A DNA stretch of 64,000 nt from Candidatus Binatia bacterium (GCA_029243485.1 JAQWRY010000021.1:1-64000), one strand, 5' to 3'; shown: positions 8,393 to 17,375, numbered from the stretch's first letter. Numbers and translations: made by a program. The notes: generated by a model from the letters alone, not told the origin.

Positions 8393-9949
8393 TCAGCGCT
8401 GCCAGACTTCGACCCGATTCCATTTAAACTTGTACGTTTTCTTCGAGAAGCCGAGGGAGCCGAGCGCTCGGTCGGCGGGGCCGTGCTCCAAGGACGGCGG
8501 CTCGGTGATGTGCACGAGTACGCGCTCTGCGTGCCGCGCCCGGGAACGGATCCCTGCGTCGGACCCTCGTTGAACCGCCCACTCGCCAATCACGTACACT
8601 CTCGGGTCCCTGAACACCGGGGCGAAACCGATCTGATGGCTCGGCGTCGCAACCAGGTCCAGCGCCTTCGACGAACTCGCCGCGTGCGCGAAGGTACTCG
8701 TGTTGGTGACGATGACCACGTCACCGTCGCGCATCGAAGCCTCGATGAACTTCGTGGCCGACTCGGAACCGGAAAAGAGAGCCGGCGGGGCGGGCCGATA
8801 GCCGACGATCACTATCGTCGCTGCGGCGGCGACCGCGAGTGCATCGAAACTGAACCGCAGAGCGGCGACCGAGCCTATACGCTGACGGGCTCGGTGGACG
8901 ACCGCGCCGAGGCCGAACGCGATTGAGGGAACGAGCCAGAGCATGTGCCGGCCACCGGGCGATACGACGAAGGCGTTCGAGGGCCCGAACGGGAGCTGGC
9001 CGAGGAAGGATCCAAAGAAAGCGATCATGATCAAGAGCAGGAGGAAGCGCGCCACCAGGTTCTCGGAGCGGGAGCGAGTCTTGATCGCGGAAACGACCAG
9101 CCCGCAGATCGCGAGGACTACGCTGAGCGCAAGCCCTTCGCCCGAGCCCCCGGGGAATACCTGGGCCACGCGATGCAAGTGCTGCCAAACCTCGTGAGCC
9201 AGATCGACCGGGCTCCAGGAGAAGGTCATGTGGGCATCGAACTTGCGCGCCAGCATTTGGTTGAGCTCGGCGACGTCGACCCTGGAGCGGGCGACGACGA
9301 AGTACAGCAGCTGAATGGCGGCCTGGGAAAGGAGTGCGGCGATCCTGACAGCCCGATCTCCCACCGGGTGGAAGACCAGCACGATTGCTGCGGCCGCCGT
9401 GGCAATCAGAGTGTAGCCGCTGAAGGCCCCGATGGTGATCGCGGCGGCAACCCAGCCGACCGCGAGCGGCCAACGCCAGGTACGGGCGGCCAGCCGTGGC
9501 ACAACGAGCGCAAGGACGAGAACCCACAGAGTGTCAAAAGTATACCCCTTGACTCGCCCCGAATAGAGGATGTGGATCGGCGCTACTGCGAACGCTGCAC
9601 TCAAGAGTCCGGCGATGGGAAATCCGTAGCCGACGCTCCGGAGTGCAATGTAGAGGAGCACCACTCCCGCCACTCCGGCGCCTAGCGAAGGAACGCCAAG
9701 GTCGGGCAACTGACCACTTCCCAGCCGGTTTACGGCCATCAGCAGTCCGGTGAAAGCAGGGTGCGCAGGCCCAACGGTCATGAGATTCGTCATGCTGCCG
9801 TGGATGGCGCCGGCGGCGACCCACGAATCGTCGAACCAGAGGCCGTCCGAGGGGAGGCTACCCCGCCGCAAGAAAAACGAGACCAGTCCCAGAGTGGCAA
9901 TGGCAACTACGTCGAGAGCGCGCCGAAGCGGGCTGGGGAACCGCGTCAC
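8393..9949 (-). CDS. Polytopic membrane protein, GT39/GT-C-like
   Basis: This is a 518-aa integral membrane protein with about ten hydrophobic segments and a C-terminal soluble domain (from about residue 390). An early acidic pair after the first helix (GLWFDDSWVAAG) matches the D-D/D-E in the first extracytoplasmic loop of GT-C glycosyltransferases such as ArnT/PMT, which use polyprenyl-phosphate sugars. The HPAFTGLL and RHMLWLVPSIAFGLG segments fit the same architecture. The start is GTG 9949, since no ATG is available before the first helix; the Shine-Dalgarno sequence is weak. Substrate and acceptor are unknown. It could equally be a glycan-related membrane protein lacking activity. Confidence 0.65.
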   Translation of the reverse strand: MTRFPSPLRRALDVVAIATLGLVSFFLRRGSLPSDGLWFDDSWVAAGAIHGSMTNLMTVGPAHPAFTGLLMAVNRLGSGQLPDLGVPSLGAGVAGVVLLYIALRSVGYGFPIAGLLSAAFAVAPIHILYSGRVKGYTFDTLWVLVLALVVPRLAARTWRWPLAVGWVAAAITIGAFSGYTLIATAAAAIVLVFHPVGDRAVRIAALLSQAAIQLLYFVVARSRVDVAELNQMLARKFDAHMTFSWSPVDLAHEVWQHLHRVAQVFPGGSGEGLALSVVLAICGLVVSAIKTRSRSENLVARFLLLLIMIAFFGSFLGQLPFGPSNAFVVSPGGRHMLWLVPSIAFGLGAVVHRARQRIGSVAALRFSFDALAVAAAATIVIVGYRPAPPALFSGSESATKFIEASMRDGDVVIVTNTSTFAHAASSSKALDLVATPSHQIGFAPVFRDPRVYVIGEWAVQRGSDAGIRSRARHAERVLVHITEPPSLEHGPADRALGSLGFSKKTYKFKWNRVEVWQR

Positions 9950-10078
9950 CCCCGGCTAAGCCTCAATACTGCGTCGCATGAACAACCGGATTCTCCCACC
10001 AGACGGATCCTCTCAAGAGGCCAAGGCCGATGCTTCTAGCAGATCCCCCACTCCAGCGATAACAGACATGACGGTAGC
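9950..10078. other. Non-coding interval before repeat copy C
   Basis: Upstream region of the GT-C-like gene. I see no gene, strong promoter or hairpin in it. Together with repeat copy C it separates this gene from the multicopper oxidase. Confidence 0.4.
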
Positions 10079-10167
10079 CCATGAGGCAGAAAGAGGCGCA
10101 CGCATACGTCCGGTAAGGCGCCGTTAGGTCGGATTGGAGCCAAAAAGGGGCTTCATGTCGGCTACCG
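10079..10167 (-). repeat. Interspersed repeat, copy C (about 89 bp, inverted relative to A)
   Basis: This is the reverse complement of copy A over nearly its full length (CCATGAGGCAGAAAGAGG, TACGTCCGGTAAGGCGCC, then GGAGCCAAAAAGGGGC). I count one internal mismatch and slight divergence at the GCGGATAG end. It lies about 90 bp 3' of the multicopper oxidase, in the same orientation as that gene, as copies A and B do relative to their upstream genes. Confidence 0.9.
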
Positions 10168-10255
10168 CCACTTCTAGCCGCGAAGTCTCTCGCACCGGCA
10201 CTGCGCCATCGCCCCCGCACGTGAGCCCACCTCCACAACGAAACTCCGGTTGACC

Positions 10256-11761
10256 TCAGGCTCGGTAGCGAAACTCGCGCGCCATGCCGGATGCCAAATG
10301 GTAGAGATTGTGACAGTGAAAGAACCAATGCCCGGGGTTGTCGGCTGTAAACTCAAATTCAATCTGCTCGCCCGGCCCGGCAATGACCGTGTCTTTCATG
10401 GGGGCCATCGGGTCACTCCAGTCGCCCGGCTTCCGAAGCAAACGGAAGAAATGTCCATGGAGATGCATCGGGTGATACATCATCGTAGGATTGCTGATCC
10501 GAACTCGGACGCGTTCTCCAGACCGGATCCAAAGTGGCTCCGCTTTGCCGTCGGGCGAAAACAGTTCGGGGTAGTACTCCCCGTTGATCGACCAGAGATA
10601 TTTCTTCATGTCGCCGCCCAGCTTGATATCGAAGGTTTTCACCGGCCCCTCGGGCAGCGTCGTCGGATAGGGCGATCGCAAAGAGGCATAGTCGGCGGAG
10701 CCGATGCTTGGACCTGAAACGACCGGGCGTTTCCGCGAGGCACGGGCAGGAACGTCCCGTGTGTGCACTACGCCGATCGCTTGCTTCGTCGAACCGAGCG
10801 CAGCGGCATGAAGAGTAAAGCTCCCAGACTCCTTGAGGGTCACCAGAAAATCATACCTCTCCGCCGTGCCGATCACGATATTGTCTCCGCGCACCGGATC
10901 TACAGGTTGACCATCTGCCGCAATCAATTCCAGCTCGTGCCCCTCTAGAGACACGCGAAAAAAGCTAGCCGTTGATCCATTGATCAACCGAAAACGAATA
11001 CGCTCACCCTTCCGAGCTTCCAGTGTCCACGGATCTTTTTCGGACTTCCCGTTCAGCAGGTAGCCCGGGTAATTCACATCGATGTTGAACGTCTTGTCTC
11101 CCGGAAAGGTGTACCCACTTTTGGGCGCTGGCTCCGCGGCCGCGGTGGCCGGCACTTCACCTCGAAATTGCGGAATCATCTCGTAGGGTGACTGGTTGAG
11201 CCAGTCAGAGAGAAACACAACCGCTTCGCGATCGTAGGCGTGGATCTCATTGCGAGCCTCAATAATCAACGGCCCATGAAGACCCGTCTGCTCCTGCAAC
11301 TCATAATGCGAATGATACCAGTAGGTCCCCGATTGAAGCAGAGGATACTCGTAGTAGACCGATTGGCCGGGCCCAATCGGATACTGGGTCAAACCGGGAA
11401 CACCGTCCATGTAATTCGGAACAATCATCCCGTGCCAATGCACAGTTGTCGGGACAGAAAGCCGATTCTCGACGAGCACCTGAAATCGTTCGCCCTCTTT
11501 GAAGCGGAGTTCCGGCCCCGGCAACTGATCCCCGACAAGAGTCGCGGGTGTCGACTTGCCCAGCGGCGAGACATTCTCATCCGTAATCGAGAGCACCGCC
11601 GCGGGGCGAGTCTGAGCCGGAGGCGCCGTCTGTTTGGGTCCCTCTTTACTTGCGGAGGGCGTAGAGCTCAAAGCCGCGCCCGGTCGCGCTAGAACCAGAG
11701 GAAGGGCCGCGCCGGCCACAATCACACCGCGCCTTGAAATCTTACGGCCTTCAGAATCCAT
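10256..11761 (-). CDS. Tat-exported multicopper oxidase
   Basis: This is a laccase/CopA-type multicopper oxidase of 501 aa. All copper-binding motifs are present: HWHG in the first cupredoxin domain, HSHYELQEQTGL, then HPMHLHGHFF and the C-terminal HCHNLYHLASGM that supply the type 1 and trinuclear ligands. A twin-arginine leader (ISRRGVIVAGAALPLVLA) predicts export as a folded, copper-loaded enzyme. ATG 11761 was chosen because AGAGGAAAGG lies about 9 bases upstream and it places the RR motif correctly; an upstream ATG 21 codons earlier lacks these. A methionine-rich copper-resistance insert is not evident. Substrates may be phenolics or metal ions. The gene stands alone. Confidence 0.95.
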   Translation of the reverse strand: MDSEGRKISRRGVIVAGAALPLVLARPGAALSSTPSASKEGPKQTAPPAQTRPAAVLSITDENVSPLGKSTPATLVGDQLPGPELRFKEGERFQVLVENRLSVPTTVHWHGMIVPNYMDGVPGLTQYPIGPGQSVYYEYPLLQSGTYWYHSHYELQEQTGLHGPLIIEARNEIHAYDREAVVFLSDWLNQSPYEMIPQFRGEVPATAAAEPAPKSGYTFPGDKTFNIDVNYPGYLLNGKSEKDPWTLEARKGERIRFRLINGSTASFFRVSLEGHELELIAADGQPVDPVRGDNIVIGTAERYDFLVTLKESGSFTLHAAALGSTKQAIGVVHTRDVPARASRKRPVVSGPSIGSADYASLRSPYPTTLPEGPVKTFDIKLGGDMKKYLWSINGEYYPELFSPDGKAEPLWIRSGERVRVRISNPTMMYHPMHLHGHFFRLLRKPGDWSDPMAPMKDTVIAGPGEQIEFEFTADNPGHWFFHCHNLYHLASGMAREFRYRA

Positions 11762-11911
11762 CAAATCTGCCTTTCCTCTGTTTCTGCAGAAACGCGTGAA
11801 CGCTTCCCCCGAGTTGGATAACACTTATCCCCCAGGCGCTCCTCGTTGAAGCGGCTTGGCTTCCCTTTTTTTCTGTAGACCAATCAAAATCCCGGAGGGG
11901 TGAGACGTATA

Positions 11912-12200
11912 TCACAACTTCTCAATATTCCCTGGCTCATCCCCGGCCAACGAATTTGAATTCACACCGGGGTTCTCGGCAACATGCTAAAGGCCCTTGG
12001 CTTCCTTGTGCCCCCAACACTGCGGGATAGCCACCGTGCAGGGCATCATCTCGGAAGTGACACGAATGGAGATTTCAATTTTCCCAAACTCCGACTCAAC
12101 CTCGACGACGTCGTGATTGACCAAACCAAGCCGATCCGCATCTTGAGGAGAGCCAATAGGGTTTTCCCGGTACCCGGCTTTCCCTTGACGGGCAGGGGAC
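11912..12200 (-). pseudogene. Remnant of a molybdopterin oxidoreductase C-terminal domain
   Basis: One minus-strand frame reads NPIGSPQDADRLGLVNHDVV, EVESEFGKIEISIRVTSEMM, then PQCWGHKEAKGL, an in-frame TAG (11987-11989), then VAENPGVNSNSLAGDEPGNI. This is the molybdopterin-dinucleotide-binding domain ('...EDA-LGL-DGD-V-V-S--G-I---V-VT--M-PG-V--PQ-WGH...PGVN-N-L') of DMSO-reductase-superfamily enzymes. The large N-terminal part (Fe-S and Mo-binding domains) is missing and the domain is interrupted by the stop, so it is a relic. Confidence 0.7.
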
Positions 12201-12248
12201 GCTCCAGAGCGATCGACTTGGCACCGTAGGTGCTCTGCTGAGAGGTCC

Positions 12249-12416
12249 CGGGCGGTCGAACGGGCTCACGAGGCGTTTGGCGTCGAACTCGACGTCGGCG
12301 AGCTTCGCGCCGCCGAAACCGTGCTGAACCACCGGCAGCGGCTGCATATCGCGCTCGAGCGTCGACCAGAGTCGGATACTCGAACTCCCGATGAAGACGA
12401 CCGCGTCCTCGGCCAT
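12249..12416 (-). pseudogene. N-terminal fragment of an SGNH/GDSL hydrolase
   Basis: The first 56 codons carry block I of the family (VVFIGSSSIRLWSTL, with the catalytic Ser in GSSS) and block II (QHGFGGAKLADVEFDAKRLV, with the oxyanion Gly). After PFDRP the reading frame becomes unrelated. Blocks III and V, with the catalytic Asn, Asp and His, are absent. It starts only seven bases past the stop of the saccharopine-dehydrogenase-like gene on the same strand, so it was once the next gene of that operon. Its truncated end abuts the molybdoenzyme relic, which marks a deletion junction near 12200-12250. Confidence 0.7.
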
Positions 12417-12422
12417 CGAGCC

Positions 12423-13487
12423 TTAGGGCACGGCGAGCTTCAGCCCGCGCCGCTCAAGGTCGGCAAGGTAGGGGGCCGGCTCGATCACCTGCTCGGGCAG
12501 CCACACGCCCGGCTCGACATCGCCGCGGTGGACGTGCGCGGCCAGCGTGGCGACGCCCTGGGAGGTCCATTCCGCTTCGCTCGCCCCGACGGCGCACAGT
12601 GAGGCGCTCTTTCCGTTGCGCGATACCTCGACACCAATCAGCATCGTTCCCTGTTTCGTGCCCGCCGTCACCCGCAACAGGCCGCGTGCCACGAGGCGAC
12701 GGATTCGGGGCACGGCGAGCGCCTTCGTGATCCGAGCCCTCGCCGCAAGGTGCATGACTTGGCGCAGCGAGGCAGGCTCCATGAGGATGGCCGTCACGGA
12801 TTCGGCTCCGAGGGTGTCGGCGTAGGAGAACCAATCGCGCACGGCGTAGGCCGTCACCTGCCCGCGCGGCTCGGGGAACCGGAACTGGACGGAGACGGCG
12901 TAGGGCATCGTCGGCCGTGCCGCTTCGGGAAGGACAAGCGGCTTGGCCGCCTCCCGGAGCATGTAGCTGAAGGTCTGGGGGCCGAGCGACCCGGCATCGC
13001 CTACCGCGGTGGAGACGATCCTGTCGGCGCCTCCCAAGTCGGCGCTCAGCTTGCGCGCGATGACGTTGCTGATTCCCGGCATCACACCGGTCCCGAGCAG
13101 GATCCGCGAGCCACTGGTCCGCGCGTCGTTGTGGCGCGCCCGGATTGCCTCGACGTCCGTTCCGACGACGCCCACGTAGTTCGTGCCCGCCGCGATGGCG
13201 GCGCCGACGACCGCTTCCTCGAGCGAGTCGACGGTGTTTACAACCGTGCGGTGGTCGCCGAGGGCGGTGGCCAGCTGGGCGGGATCGGCGGCATCGACGG
13301 CGATCCCCTGCATACCGTGACCAGAGGCCTCAGCGAACTGCTGCGCCTTGGCTTCGTTAGGCCCGCCGACCACGATCCGACCCTCGAAGAACTCGTCCAG
13401 GAGTTGTGCCGCCCGGCCGCCGATCGTTCCGTAGCCTCCGATGACGAGCAGCTTCTCTCGTTCACTTGCATCGCTTGCCTTTGGCAT
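12423..13487 (-). CDS. Saccharopine-dehydrogenase-like NAD(P)-binding oxidoreductase
   Basis: This is a 354-aa protein with an N-terminal Rossmann fold: LLVIGGYGTIGGRAAQLL (G-x-G-x-x-G), then VVGGPNEAKAQQF and VVNTVDSLEEAVVGAAIAAG, as in saccharopine dehydrogenases and related trans-acting enoyl-reductase-like proteins. The middle segment GVMPGISNVIARKL is typical of this family. The C-terminal substrate domain (about 190-330) gives no specific assignment. ATG 13487 has AAAGGG six bases upstream. A truncated SGNH hydrolase follows in the same direction. The family includes enzymes acting on lysine derivatives, but this short member is more likely an oxidoreductase of unknown substrate. Confidence 0.75.
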   Translation of the reverse strand: MPKASDASEREKLLVIGGYGTIGGRAAQLLDEFFEGRIVVGGPNEAKAQQFAEASGHGMQGIAVDAADPAQLATALGDHRTVVNTVDSLEEAVVGAAIAAGTNYVGVVGTDVEAIRARHNDARTSGSRILLGTGVMPGISNVIARKLSADLGGADRIVSTAVGDAGSLGPQTFSYMLREAAKPLVLPEAARPTMPYAVSVQFRFPEPRGQVTAYAVRDWFSYADTLGAESVTAILMEPASLRQVMHLAARARITKALAVPRIRRLVARGLLRVTAGTKQGTMLIGVEVSRNGKSASLCAVGASEAEWTSQGVATLAAHVHRGDVEPGVWLPEQVIEPAPYLADLERRGLKLAVP

Positions 13488-13685
13488 ACCTGACCCTTTC
13501 CCTTGATCGGGCAGTTTGTGCGGACAGGAAGTTCAAGAGCCCATTCTGCATCCTTGGACGTGCATGATGTCTACTCAATGAGGGAAAATCAGGGATTTCG
13601 ATGACTGGCCCGGGCCCGTAAGCGACCGACAGCCCAGAGGAGCAGCTCCATCTTTCGATACCAGTGACTCACGACACCGTGCACG

Positions 13686-14250
13686 GGGCCTCCTTGAACT
13701 GGTCGCACTCGGTGGCGCTGACAACAGCCTGCCTGCCTTTGATGTCGAGACAGGCGAGCAGATTCTCTATCAGGGCGCGCACGCGGACTGGGTTCTCTGC
13801 ACGACCTTCCCGTCCGACGGCACTCACCTCGCCTCGGTTGGCCGAGATCGATCCCTCAAGCTGACCAAGTTCGCCCACCCAACAATTCATCGACAATGTA
13901 ACCAGCATCACACCCGGGGTCCTGAAGGGTGGCCTGATGGCCATCAAGCGTCACCCCGGGCGTGACGAACTCCTGGCCGGAGGTGCTGATGGTGCTCCCA
14001 AGCTCTACCGGATGTATCGCGAGAAGAAGCGAGCCCTCGGCGACGACTACAATCTGATTCGAGCGTACGAAGGGCTGCAGTGCGTGTCTACGACACGGGA
14101 AAAGAGATGGGGCATGGACCTACCCAGTTCCCGCCCTTCCCTCCCCCATCAAATGGCGAGCCGGAAGGACTGGGTAGCCCGATCGAGGCATCCAGCTCTG
14201 CCCGGGCAGAAGAAATCGCCCCCACGGACCGCAAGGACCAGAACTCATGA
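13686..14250 (+). pseudogene. Decayed WD40 beta-propeller gene
   Basis: Three frames of the plus strand carry consecutive WD40 blades. The first reads FDVETGEQILYQGAHADWVL, then [21 protein letters not shown] +1 shift near 13885 leads to the second: [47 protein letters not shown] further shift near 14080, with apparent loss of sequence, leads to the third: VRVYDTGKE. These are standard 'D-x-x-T-G-E ... H-x-D-W-V ... S-x-D-G-x-x-L-A-S-x-G-x-D' elements of a planctomycete-type WD40 protein. No start codon or complete propeller remains. It overlaps the start of the next small gene by a few bases. Confidence 0.7.
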
Positions 14251-14603
14251 TGATGCTTCAGGGAACACTCCTCCTCGCACTGGCCCTCACCCCGTCCACG
14301 GGTGAAGCCAAGCGTTCCCCGTAACCGGCAGAGCTCGACGACCCCGACCTCCTCACCGCCAACAAACGAATCACCAACCTCGCACTCGAGCTCATGCGCG
14401 CCCAGACGCTGCAGAGGCTTGCCGGCGAGAACGATGCGCGCACGCACCGTTTGCAGGCGCTGCGCGACTGGGGCAACAACGTGAAGGAGCACGGTCTCAA
14501 GGAGGCCTTTCGCCGGCGAGACGAGCCGTTCGGCGAGGGGTTCGCCCGCGTCGGGAAGCCCGAGGGGCGAAACACCGCGGTGCGGGGCACCCACCGGAAG
14601 TGA
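14247..14603 (+). pseudogene. Small secreted protein interrupted by an in-frame TAA
   Basis: Starting at the triple ATG (14247-14255), a signal-peptide-like segment [20 protein letters not shown] is followed by an in-frame TAA at 14322-14324. The same frame then continues open for about 90 codons to TGA 14601-14603 with a charged helical sequence (LLTANKRITNLALELMRAQT, RDWGNNVKEHGLKEAF). The uninterrupted continuation in the same frame suggests one secreted protein of about 118 aa broken by a nonsense mutation or a base-call error. Its family is not recognised. Confidence 0.5.
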
Positions 14604-14622
14604 TGGGGCCCCACCCCTTCGA

Positions 14623-16362
14623 TCAGAACGCGCAGACCTCGACCTCACAGCTCTGAGGATCACAGGTCTCCGCAGCGGGATCGCAGTCCCGCTCGAAGGG
14701 GCACGTGTCCGGCGTATCGCACGTGTCGGGAATATCGCACGAATCGGACACCGGGCAGGTCGCGGCGACCTCGCAGGTGCACCAGACGTTCGAGCACGAG
14801 CAGCTCATGCCGCTCAGTATGTCCCATGGATGGAACAGGATCTCCTCGACCCCGCAGATCGCCGCGTCCGTGATGTTCTTGATGCCGCAGATCACGGTAT
14901 CCCAACCGCACTCGAACCCATCGACGATCTCCTCCATCTGACACTCAGCCCACGCCCACTCGATCGGTGAGACCTGGCGGTAATTCGCGAGCGGCGCCGG
15001 AAGAACGAGCACCGGCGACCAGAAGATCGCGCCATCGAGCTGAATCCGCGGCGTCACGCGCCCTTGACGGAGGTCGGTGATCGGCACGCCGGTGTCCTTT
15101 AGCGCCTGCAGCACCTGGTACTGACCCAGGTCGCCGCGGAACGACGTCACGGCCGCAAACGCACCGGCGACATGCGGCGCCGCCATCGACGTGCCACCCA
15201 GCGTGAGCCCCGCAGCGGTGATGTCCGTACCCGGCGCGAGAAGATCGAGCGACGTGCCGCTGTTCGAGAACTCGGCGACCGCATCGCGCTCCGTCACCGC
15301 GCCGACGGAGACGGCGAACGGCGAGCATGCCGGCACCGAGATCAGGTTGGCCTCGGAGTCATTGCCCGAAGCGACAATTGGCATGATGCCCACCGCCTGC
15401 GCCTCCGCGAACACCGAGTCGACCGGCGAGATGCAGCGGCCACGCGCACCCATTCCATCGGTACCGAGGCTCAAGTTCATCGCAACCGTATTGAAGAGAA
15501 ATTTCGTGCCGATCAGGAAGTCGATTGCAGCGGCGATACCGACCACGTTCGTGACCGGACCGCTCGGCAGCATCTCGAACACGTCGAGAGCGAGGATGTT
15601 GGTCTCCGGTGCGGTGCCCAACACGATCCCCGCGACGTTCGTGCCGTGCCCGTCGTCGTCGAGCGAACCGTCCGGAAGCGCGAACTCGGCCGCGAACGCG
15701 ACGCGGCAGCCCGCCGGCTGACCGGGCGACGTGCAGGACCCAAAGGCTGGATCCGTGAAGTCGACCCCAGTGTCGAGGACTGCCACCGACGTGCCGCGAC
15801 CCGTGGCGCCCTCGAAGGCCGCGGCTGGCTGGCCGACCTGCGGCAAGCTCTCGGCCAGGAAGGGCACGAATTCGAAGTTCTCGTGCACCGCCACGACGCC
15901 ACCGACGCGCTCGAGGCGCTCGATCTGCTTCTCGTCCTGGACATGAACCGCAACGATCGGCAAGTGCTTGAAGGCACGCTCGATCTTCACGTCGTACGTC
16001 TTCGCCGACTCGGCGAACGATTGAGCGAGCTTCGCGAACTGGCGGGACTTGTAGCGCCGGATCCCGCGATCGTCTTCCTGAATGCGGCGACGCGAGCGCA
16101 TCTTGTCGACGCGCTTGTGAATCTTCGAGGCGTCGAGCTCGATGATCATGCTCCGCGGACCACTGTAGTCGTTCCGCGGAGCATCCGCGGGCTTCGGACC
16201 AAGCTCCGGCTTCTTCTCGGGACTGCGCTCGAAGCGCGGCTTCGGGTCGTCGAATAGACGGCCCGGATTGAGCTTCTCGATCGGCTTGGCGTCTCCTGCG
16301 ACGGCAGAGAACAGAACGGTGGCGATCGCCACCACATGATACACGGCGTAACGTACACGCAT
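14623..16362 (-). CDS. Secreted subtilisin-like serine protease (S8) with Cys-rich tail
   Basis: This is a 579-aa exported peptidase. A signal peptide (about 1-25) and an I9-type propeptide region (about 70-165, with a very basic stretch at 88-106) precede the catalytic domain. The triad is complete: Asp197 in AVLDTGVD, His239 in DGHGTNVAG, Ser392 in GGTSMAAPHVAG, and oxyanion Asn334 in ASGND. After about residue 475 the sequence becomes an unusual tail with about 16 cysteines in the last 105 residues, 12 of them in the final 60 (for example SCDIPDTCDTPDTC). No disulfide-rich family is recognised. ATG 16362 has AAGGGGG just upstream. The gene is monocistronic. Confidence 0.93.
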   Translation of the reverse strand: MRVRYAVYHVVAIATVLFSAVAGDAKPIEKLNPGRLFDDPKPRFERSPEKKPELGPKPADAPRNDYSGPRSMIIELDASKIHKRVDKMRSRRRIQEDDRGIRRYKSRQFAKLAQSFAESAKTYDVKIERAFKHLPIVAVHVQDEKQIERLERVGGVVAVHENFEFVPFLAESLPQVGQPAAAFEGATGRGTSVAVLDTGVDFTDPAFGSCTSPGQPAGCRVAFAAEFALPDGSLDDDGHGTNVAGIVLGTAPETNILALDVFEMLPSGPVTNVVGIAAAIDFLIGTKFLFNTVAMNLSLGTDGMGARGRCISPVDSVFAEAQAVGIMPIVASGNDSEANLISVPACSPFAVSVGAVTERDAVAEFSNSGTSLDLLAPGTDITAAGLTLGGTSMAAPHVAGAFAAVTSFRGDLGQYQVLQALKDTGVPITDLRQGRVTPRIQLDGAIFWSPVLVLPAPLANYRQVSPIEWAWAECQMEEIVDGFECGWDTVICGIKNITDAAICGVEEILFHPWDILSGMSCSCSNVWCTCEVAATCPVSDSCDIPDTCDTPDTCPFERDCDPAAETCDPQSCEVEVCAF

Positions 16363-16643
16363 TGGAATCCCCCTTTAGGTGAGCGGCAAGCGGCGAACCG
16401 CCGACCGGATGGACGGCGAACAGCCACTTCCGCAAGCGGGATGCCAGGAAAAGCCTCCCCATTTCCGGGGATCTGCAAACCGCGCGAGCGGCCAGGCGCA
16501 AAGCTTGGTTTCCGATCACCGCCTCGCGCGGTTGGCGGACGATGCCTCGGGGAGGCAGGCCCCGCCGCACAAGAGAATCTACATTCCCCGGGCGAATCGA
16601 GCTGTGGTACCTGAGGGATCATGTGCCACCCCCAATTCTTGAT
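16363..16643. other. Intergenic interval upstream of the protease
   Basis: It holds the protease promoter region on the minus strand. I see no supportable gene, repeat or strong hairpin. Confidence 0.4.
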
Positions 16644-17016
16644 ATGACTGCGAGGGTTCGAGAAATGTCCGCGGCGGCGCTGCTCTGCGTCGCCGTGCTT
16701 GCCGCCGAAGCCGCTAAGCTGCCACCCGCCCGGAAGCTCTTCGTGGTCGATACCGGTACCGGCCACCGTCTCGGCGAAGCGGTGTCGATCGACGGCGAGA
16801 TCGCCGTGATCTTCGCTCCGGGCGACGACCGCGGTGACGTACGAGGCGCCGCGTACGTCTACGAGCGCCACGGGGACCAGTGAAGCCGCGTGGCGCGCTT
16901 GCCGGGAAACGCGCAGGCGGTGGTCTCCGGGCGCACGGTACTCCACGGCCGTTGGGGCCCCGAGGTCAGCGAGGTCCGAGCCTACGAGCACGACGGATCG
17001 CGATGGGTCGACCGAG
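16644..17016 (+). pseudogene. Fragment of a secreted FG-GAP beta-propeller protein
   Basis: ATG 16644 opens a signal peptide (MSAAALLCVAVLAAEAAKLP) followed by one FG-GAP blade (LGEAVSIDGEIAVIFAPGDD, then RGDVRGAAYVYERHGDQ) and a stop at 16881-16883. A neighbouring frame continues with a further blade-like segment (QAVVSGRTVLHGR, VRAYEHDGSRWV) to about 17016. FG-GAP proteins normally carry six or seven blades, so this is a truncated, frameshifted relic. It runs directly into the LicD remnant. Confidence 0.65.
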
Positions 17017-17375
17017 GCGAACGTCATTACCGCCAATCTCGAAATCCATCCCAAGATTCACGAACTTCTCGCGATTCTCTCCGATGTCTTGAACTCAGCC
17101 AAGATCGAGTACTGGGTCGACCAGGGAACTCTTCTAGGTGCCTATCGCCACGGAAAGTTCATCGCACGCGACTCCGAGGCAGACATCGCGATCAGGAACG
17201 AAGAGCATTTCGAAGCGCTTCCCCGGATGTAATCTTTCCCACCGGTCAGATCGAGGGTGAGGCAAAAATGTGCCCTTACCCAGCAAGAGTGCGCGAGTGT
17301 CTCCAGATCCAGCACGGCTACATCGGGGAGGGCGCAATCTGGGACCCCGGTGCGAACAGGTGGATAGAAGACTAG
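17017..17375 (+). pseudogene. Decayed LicD-family phosphotransferase gene
   Basis: The first frame reads IHELLAILSDVLNSAKIEYW, VDQGTLLGAYRHGKFIARDS, then EADIAI, the diagnostic N-terminal core of LicD proteins (Y-W-x-D-x-G-T-L-L-G-x-x-R-H-x-x-F-I-x-x-D-x-D-x-D). After a frameshift near 17225 the next frame has FPTGQIEGEAKMCPYPARVR and GYIGEGAIWDPGANRWIED, the C-terminal LicD end. The middle is missing. LicD proteins transfer phosphocholine or other phosphoester/phosphonate groups from CDP/CMP donors to glycans. The fragment is convergent with the PEP mutase-nucleotidyltransferase gene, a matching function. Confidence 0.75.

Noticed and set aside
15172-16257. A 361-codon frame antisense to the subtilase
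   Set aside because: Arg/Asp/Glu-rich shadow without family motifs.
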